7,508 nucleotides of DNA from a bacterium (GTDB taxonomy: Bacteria; Krumholzibacteriota; Krumholzibacteria; LZORAL124-64-63), in contig JAUUZX010000053.1 in NCBI GenBank assembly GCA_030592025.1, forward strand, positions 1-7,508, written 5' to 3'. The notes under the pieces were generated by a model that searched no databases, had not been told where the DNA came from, and was given only the letters and a program-made list of their open reading frames with translations. The position numbers and the translations under genes are program-made. Positions 5,971-7,508 of this stretch are shown in pieces. The first letter of the stretch is position 1; every line of letters begins with the position of its first letter.

Positions 5971-6294
5971 TCAAACGAACGCAGGAGGAGCGCGGGTCGG
6001 CGGCAGGATGTGGGGTCGGGAAGAAGGAGCGCTCTGCCGTTGGGGCAGGGGGATCGGTGCTACCTGCTCGTGCCAGCAGGGCGGCTCGAAGACCGGCTCG
6101 GCCCCGGTCACGCTGTGGAATCTGGCCTGGTGGTCGAAGTCCGTGGTGACGGTGCCGGGGTGCTCGTCCAGGTGGTGGAAATGGTCGAGGAAGTGGGCGT
6201 ATTCCCGCAGGCCCATGCTGCCGATCAGCAGCATGGCGACGGCGAACATGGTCACCGAAGTCAGCCGGGGTTGGGATGCGTGCGCCGTCTTCAT
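5971..6294 (-). CDS. small His-rich membrane-anchored or exported protein, unknown function
   Basis: Not recognised as a known family. The 107-residue product has one hydrophobic segment (about 12-28), which can act as a signal anchor or signal peptide. A His/Asp-rich stretch follows at 34-60, with histidines 34, 38, 40, 41, 45, 55 and 60 among several acidic residues, then CWH (73-75) and a Pro-rich tail. Such a stretch could bind zinc or another metal outside the cytoplasm; this is inference from composition. Codons are strongly GC-biased at third positions, as in the neighbouring genes, supporting a real gene. ATG 6294 has no purine-rich RBS (CTCCC precedes it), but TAACTT stands 6 nt upstream, which would fit a leaderless mRNA. 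It lies 75 nt before the outer-membrane protein gene and shares an upstream motif with it, so a part in metal uptake or sensing is plausible. Confidence 0.6.
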   Translation of the reverse strand: MKTAHASQPRLTSVTMFAVAMLLIGSMGLREYAHFLDHFHHLDEHPGTVTTDFDHQARFHSVTGAEPVFEPPCWHEQVAPIPLPQRQSAPSSRPHILPPTRAPPAFV

Positions 6295-6300
6295 GGGAGA

Positions 6301-6306
6301 AAGTTA
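6301..6306 (-). promoter_or_regulatory. candidate -10 element of a leaderless promoter
   Basis: TAACTT on the minus strand (6306 to 6301) is followed by six bases and then ATG 6294. If it is a -10 box, transcription would start at or next to the A of the start codon, which would explain the missing RBS. The corresponding -35 region (TTCGTG, 6330-6325) is weak, so an activator or the adjacent motif may matter. Confidence 0.3.
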
Positions 6307-6328
6307 GTTCACGGGAGGGGAAATCACG
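6307..6328 (-). promoter_or_regulatory. candidate operator upstream of the His-rich gene (motif copy 1)
   Basis: Read on the + strand it is GTTCACG (6307-6313), five bases, then GGAAATCACG (6319-6328). On the minus strand it contains CGTGA twice, 15 bp apart. It ends directly against the candidate -10 box, so a bound protein would cover the -35 and spacer region. The same composite motif lies upstream of the outer-membrane protein gene at 5950-5970. Confidence 0.42.
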
Positions 6329-6366
6329 AAGAAATTCTGGCGTCCCCGGGAGACCGGGATGTCCCC

Positions 6367-7005
6367 TCACCTCGCACGTTCGGGAAACCCCCTTCGCAGC
6401 CCCAGCCCCAGCAGGATCCCGAAGGCCAGATGGGCGACGATCACGGTCAGGGGCATGGCCGGCATGTCCAGACCGAAGGCCCCGATGCCCAGGGACTTCA
6501 CCGCCGGGCTGGCCAGGAAGCCGATGCCGAAGAGCTGGCCGTAGATGATCGTCCACACCAACGACCGTCGCCCCAGGACGAGGACGAAGATCAGACCGAA
6601 CGCCACGCCGTTCCAGAAGTGGTAACCCCAGCCCAGGATATCCGACAGGACCGACGGACCCACCATGAAGCGGTCGGTGAGCAGCACGCCCAACAGTCGG
6701 GGCATGTCGCCGGGCATGCCACCGAGGCGGAAACTGACGATGCGCACGATCTCCAGCCCGAAGGTGGCCACGAGGCCGGCGGTGGACCCCACGACCAGGC
6801 GTCGCGCCAGGGTGGTGTAGCCCCGGGCCCGGGCGATCAGGAGGATCACCGCCAGGATCAGGATCGAGGGCAGCAGCACGAACTTGCCCGTAACCGAAAG
6901 TTTCGCGATGCCGGCCTGGGCCGCGGGGAAGAGATTGGGGGCGAGACCGGCCAGGCCCAGGGCGATCAGGCCCAGCACCAATTGGGCGTCCAGCTTGAGT
7001 TTCAT
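6367..7005 (-). CDS. six-helix integral membrane protein of unknown function
   Basis: I do not recognise a named function. The 212-residue product is very hydrophobic, with about six predicted membrane helices near residues 8-22, 42-58, 69-90, 125-145, 149-165 and 184-203. Notable features are GGMPGDMPRLLG (96-106) between helices 3 and 4, HFWNG (129-133) at the start of helix 4, SPAVKSLGIGAFGLDMP (166-182) in a loop, and AHLAFG (191-196) in helix 6. These Gly/Pro-rich blocks with membrane histidines look like conserved family motifs; a DUF6789-like protein is possible but unconfirmed. ATG 7005 is chosen for the AAGGA 7 nt upstream and because the added upstream residues are Pro-rich and unlike a membrane protein N-terminus. 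It follows the DUF302 gene by 65 nt, across a stable hairpin, and precedes the His-rich gene by 72 nt, so it may share a transcript with either. Confidence 0.75.
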   Translation of the reverse strand: MKLKLDAQLVLGLIALGLAGLAPNLFPAAQAGIAKLSVTGKFVLLPSILILAVILLIARARGYTTLARRLVVGSTAGLVATFGLEIVRIVSFRLGGMPGDMPRLLGVLLTDRFMVGPSVLSDILGWGYHFWNGVAFGLIFVLVLGRRSLVWTIIYGQLFGIGFLASPAVKSLGIGAFGLDMPAMPLTVIVAHLAFGILLGLGLRRGFPERAR

Positions 7006-7032
7006 GGCGGAGTCCTTGTTCGGGTTGGGGTC

Positions 7033-7054
7033 GGGGCAGTCCGCAGACTGCCCC
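7033..7054 (-). terminator. stable hairpin with UNCG-type loop after the DUF302 gene
   Basis: GGGGCAGTC (7033-7041) and GACTGCCCC (7046-7054) are perfectly complementary over 9 bp. In the minus-strand RNA the loop is UGCG closed by a C-G pair, a member of the very stable UNCG class. The hairpin begins 16 nt after the DUF302 stop and ends 27 nt before the next start. No U tract follows, so it may be a partial or Rho-assisted terminator or an mRNA stabiliser that sets different levels for the two genes. Confidence 0.5.
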
Positions 7055-7070
7055 GCAGGTGGTGGCAGCA

Positions 7071-7409
7071 CTACTGACCGAGCATGCCGACCATGCCGCC
7101 GAGGGTCTTGTCCAGCATGGCGGCCATCTTGTCCAGTTCGGGGTTGCCGACGAAGATCGACTCGGACTTCACCTTCAGGCCGGTCATTTCCAGGACCTTG
7201 CCCTGGTGCAGTTCCCCCATGACCATCATGCCGTTGTCGGCCACCATCTTCTTGATCGTCTTCAGCACGTCGTCGACCGAGCCCTTGACCGCCGTCTGGT
7301 TGATGGTGGGGCCGTCGGCGGCCTGGACGTTCACGGCGAGGGGACCGGCCAACAGGCCGACGGCCAGCAGGATGGCGAGAACGGGGGTCGAGCGCTTGAT
7401 GGTATTCAT
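7071..7409 (-). CDS. exported DUF302 domain protein, short variant
   Basis: The 112-residue product has a clear signal peptide (MNTIKRS, hydrophobic core, cleavage after NVQA at residue 30). DUF302-like sequence follows: SVDDVLKTIKKMVADNGMMVMGELHQGKVLEMTGL (44-78), then the SIFVGNPEL core (84-92). DUF302 has no firmly established biochemical role, and the protein is probably periplasmic. Known members usually continue after the G-N-P motif with a strand containing a Pro-Arg/Cys-Val-type sequence. Here the protein instead ends with a Met/Gly-rich stretch (95-112, including GGMVGMLGQ), and the frame past the stop does not restore the domain, so it is a short variant rather than a recent frameshift. 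ATG 7409 is chosen for GGAAGG 7 nt upstream and the signal peptide. It is the first gene of the minus-strand series in this window; bases 7410-7508 show no gene and no convincing promoter. Confidence 0.82.
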   Translation of the reverse strand: MNTIKRSTPVLAILLAVGLLAGPLAVNVQAADGPTINQTAVKGSVDDVLKTIKKMVADNGMMVMGELHQGKVLEMTGLKVKSESIFVGNPELDKMAAMLDKTLGGMVGMLGQ

Positions 7410-7508
7410 TTCATTTCCCTTCCGGATCGGTTTCATGTCATCCGCCGCCACGCCGGGGTGGGGCGATTGCTTCTCGTAACATGAGTGGGAGGGGAGGGCG
7501 GTTTATTA

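Noticed and set aside
6345..6358. Short hairpin CCCGG with CCGGG after the membrane protein gene
   Set aside because: A 5-bp stem without a U run is too weak to call a terminator.
4570..7077. Very long plus-strand open frame (835 codons)
   Set aside because: It runs antisense to five well-supported minus-strand genes, its translation is a low-complexity Gly/Val/His/Gln mix with no domain, and long antisense frames are expected opposite GC-rich codons.

Overview
The window comes from a high-GC Gram-negative bacterium. The Gram-negative call rests on a predicted outer-membrane beta-barrel protein and several exported proteins; codons in all genes but one strongly prefer G or C at the third position. 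No rRNA, tRNA or lineage marker is present, so the phylum cannot be named.

Layout, left to right. Bases 1-60 are almost pure G/C homopolymer runs and may be an assembly or read artefact. A lower-GC orphan gene for a small secreted protein follows (226-663, +); short sequences around it weakly resemble integron recombination sites. Next is an Rh-type ammonium/gas channel gene (817-1974, +) with its own candidate promoter and a hairpin just after its stop. An alpha/beta hydrolase gene (2198-3007, + strand) follows with its own promoter; its reading frame probably begins upstream of the first ATG and encodes a membrane anchor.

The rest lies on the minus strand and converges on the hydrolase. 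In transcription order it holds a short DUF302 exported protein (7409-7071), a six-helix membrane protein of unknown function (7005-6367), a small His-rich membrane-anchored or exported protein (6294-5971), an outer-membrane beta-barrel protein (5895-4798), a zinc-type metal-binding protein of the ZnuA/TroA family (4787-3858) and an ABC-3 metal permease (3854-3027). The last three genes are packed with gaps of 10 and 3 nt. They read as an outer-membrane-to-cytoplasm metal uptake route, most likely for zinc, but without an ATPase gene.

The most interesting signal is a composite DNA motif (GTTSACG, 4-5 nt, GGAAATCACG as read on +) that occurs once upstream of the outer-membrane protein gene and once upstream of the His-rich protein gene. 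It suggests that both answer to one regulator and that the His-rich protein belongs to the metal uptake system.
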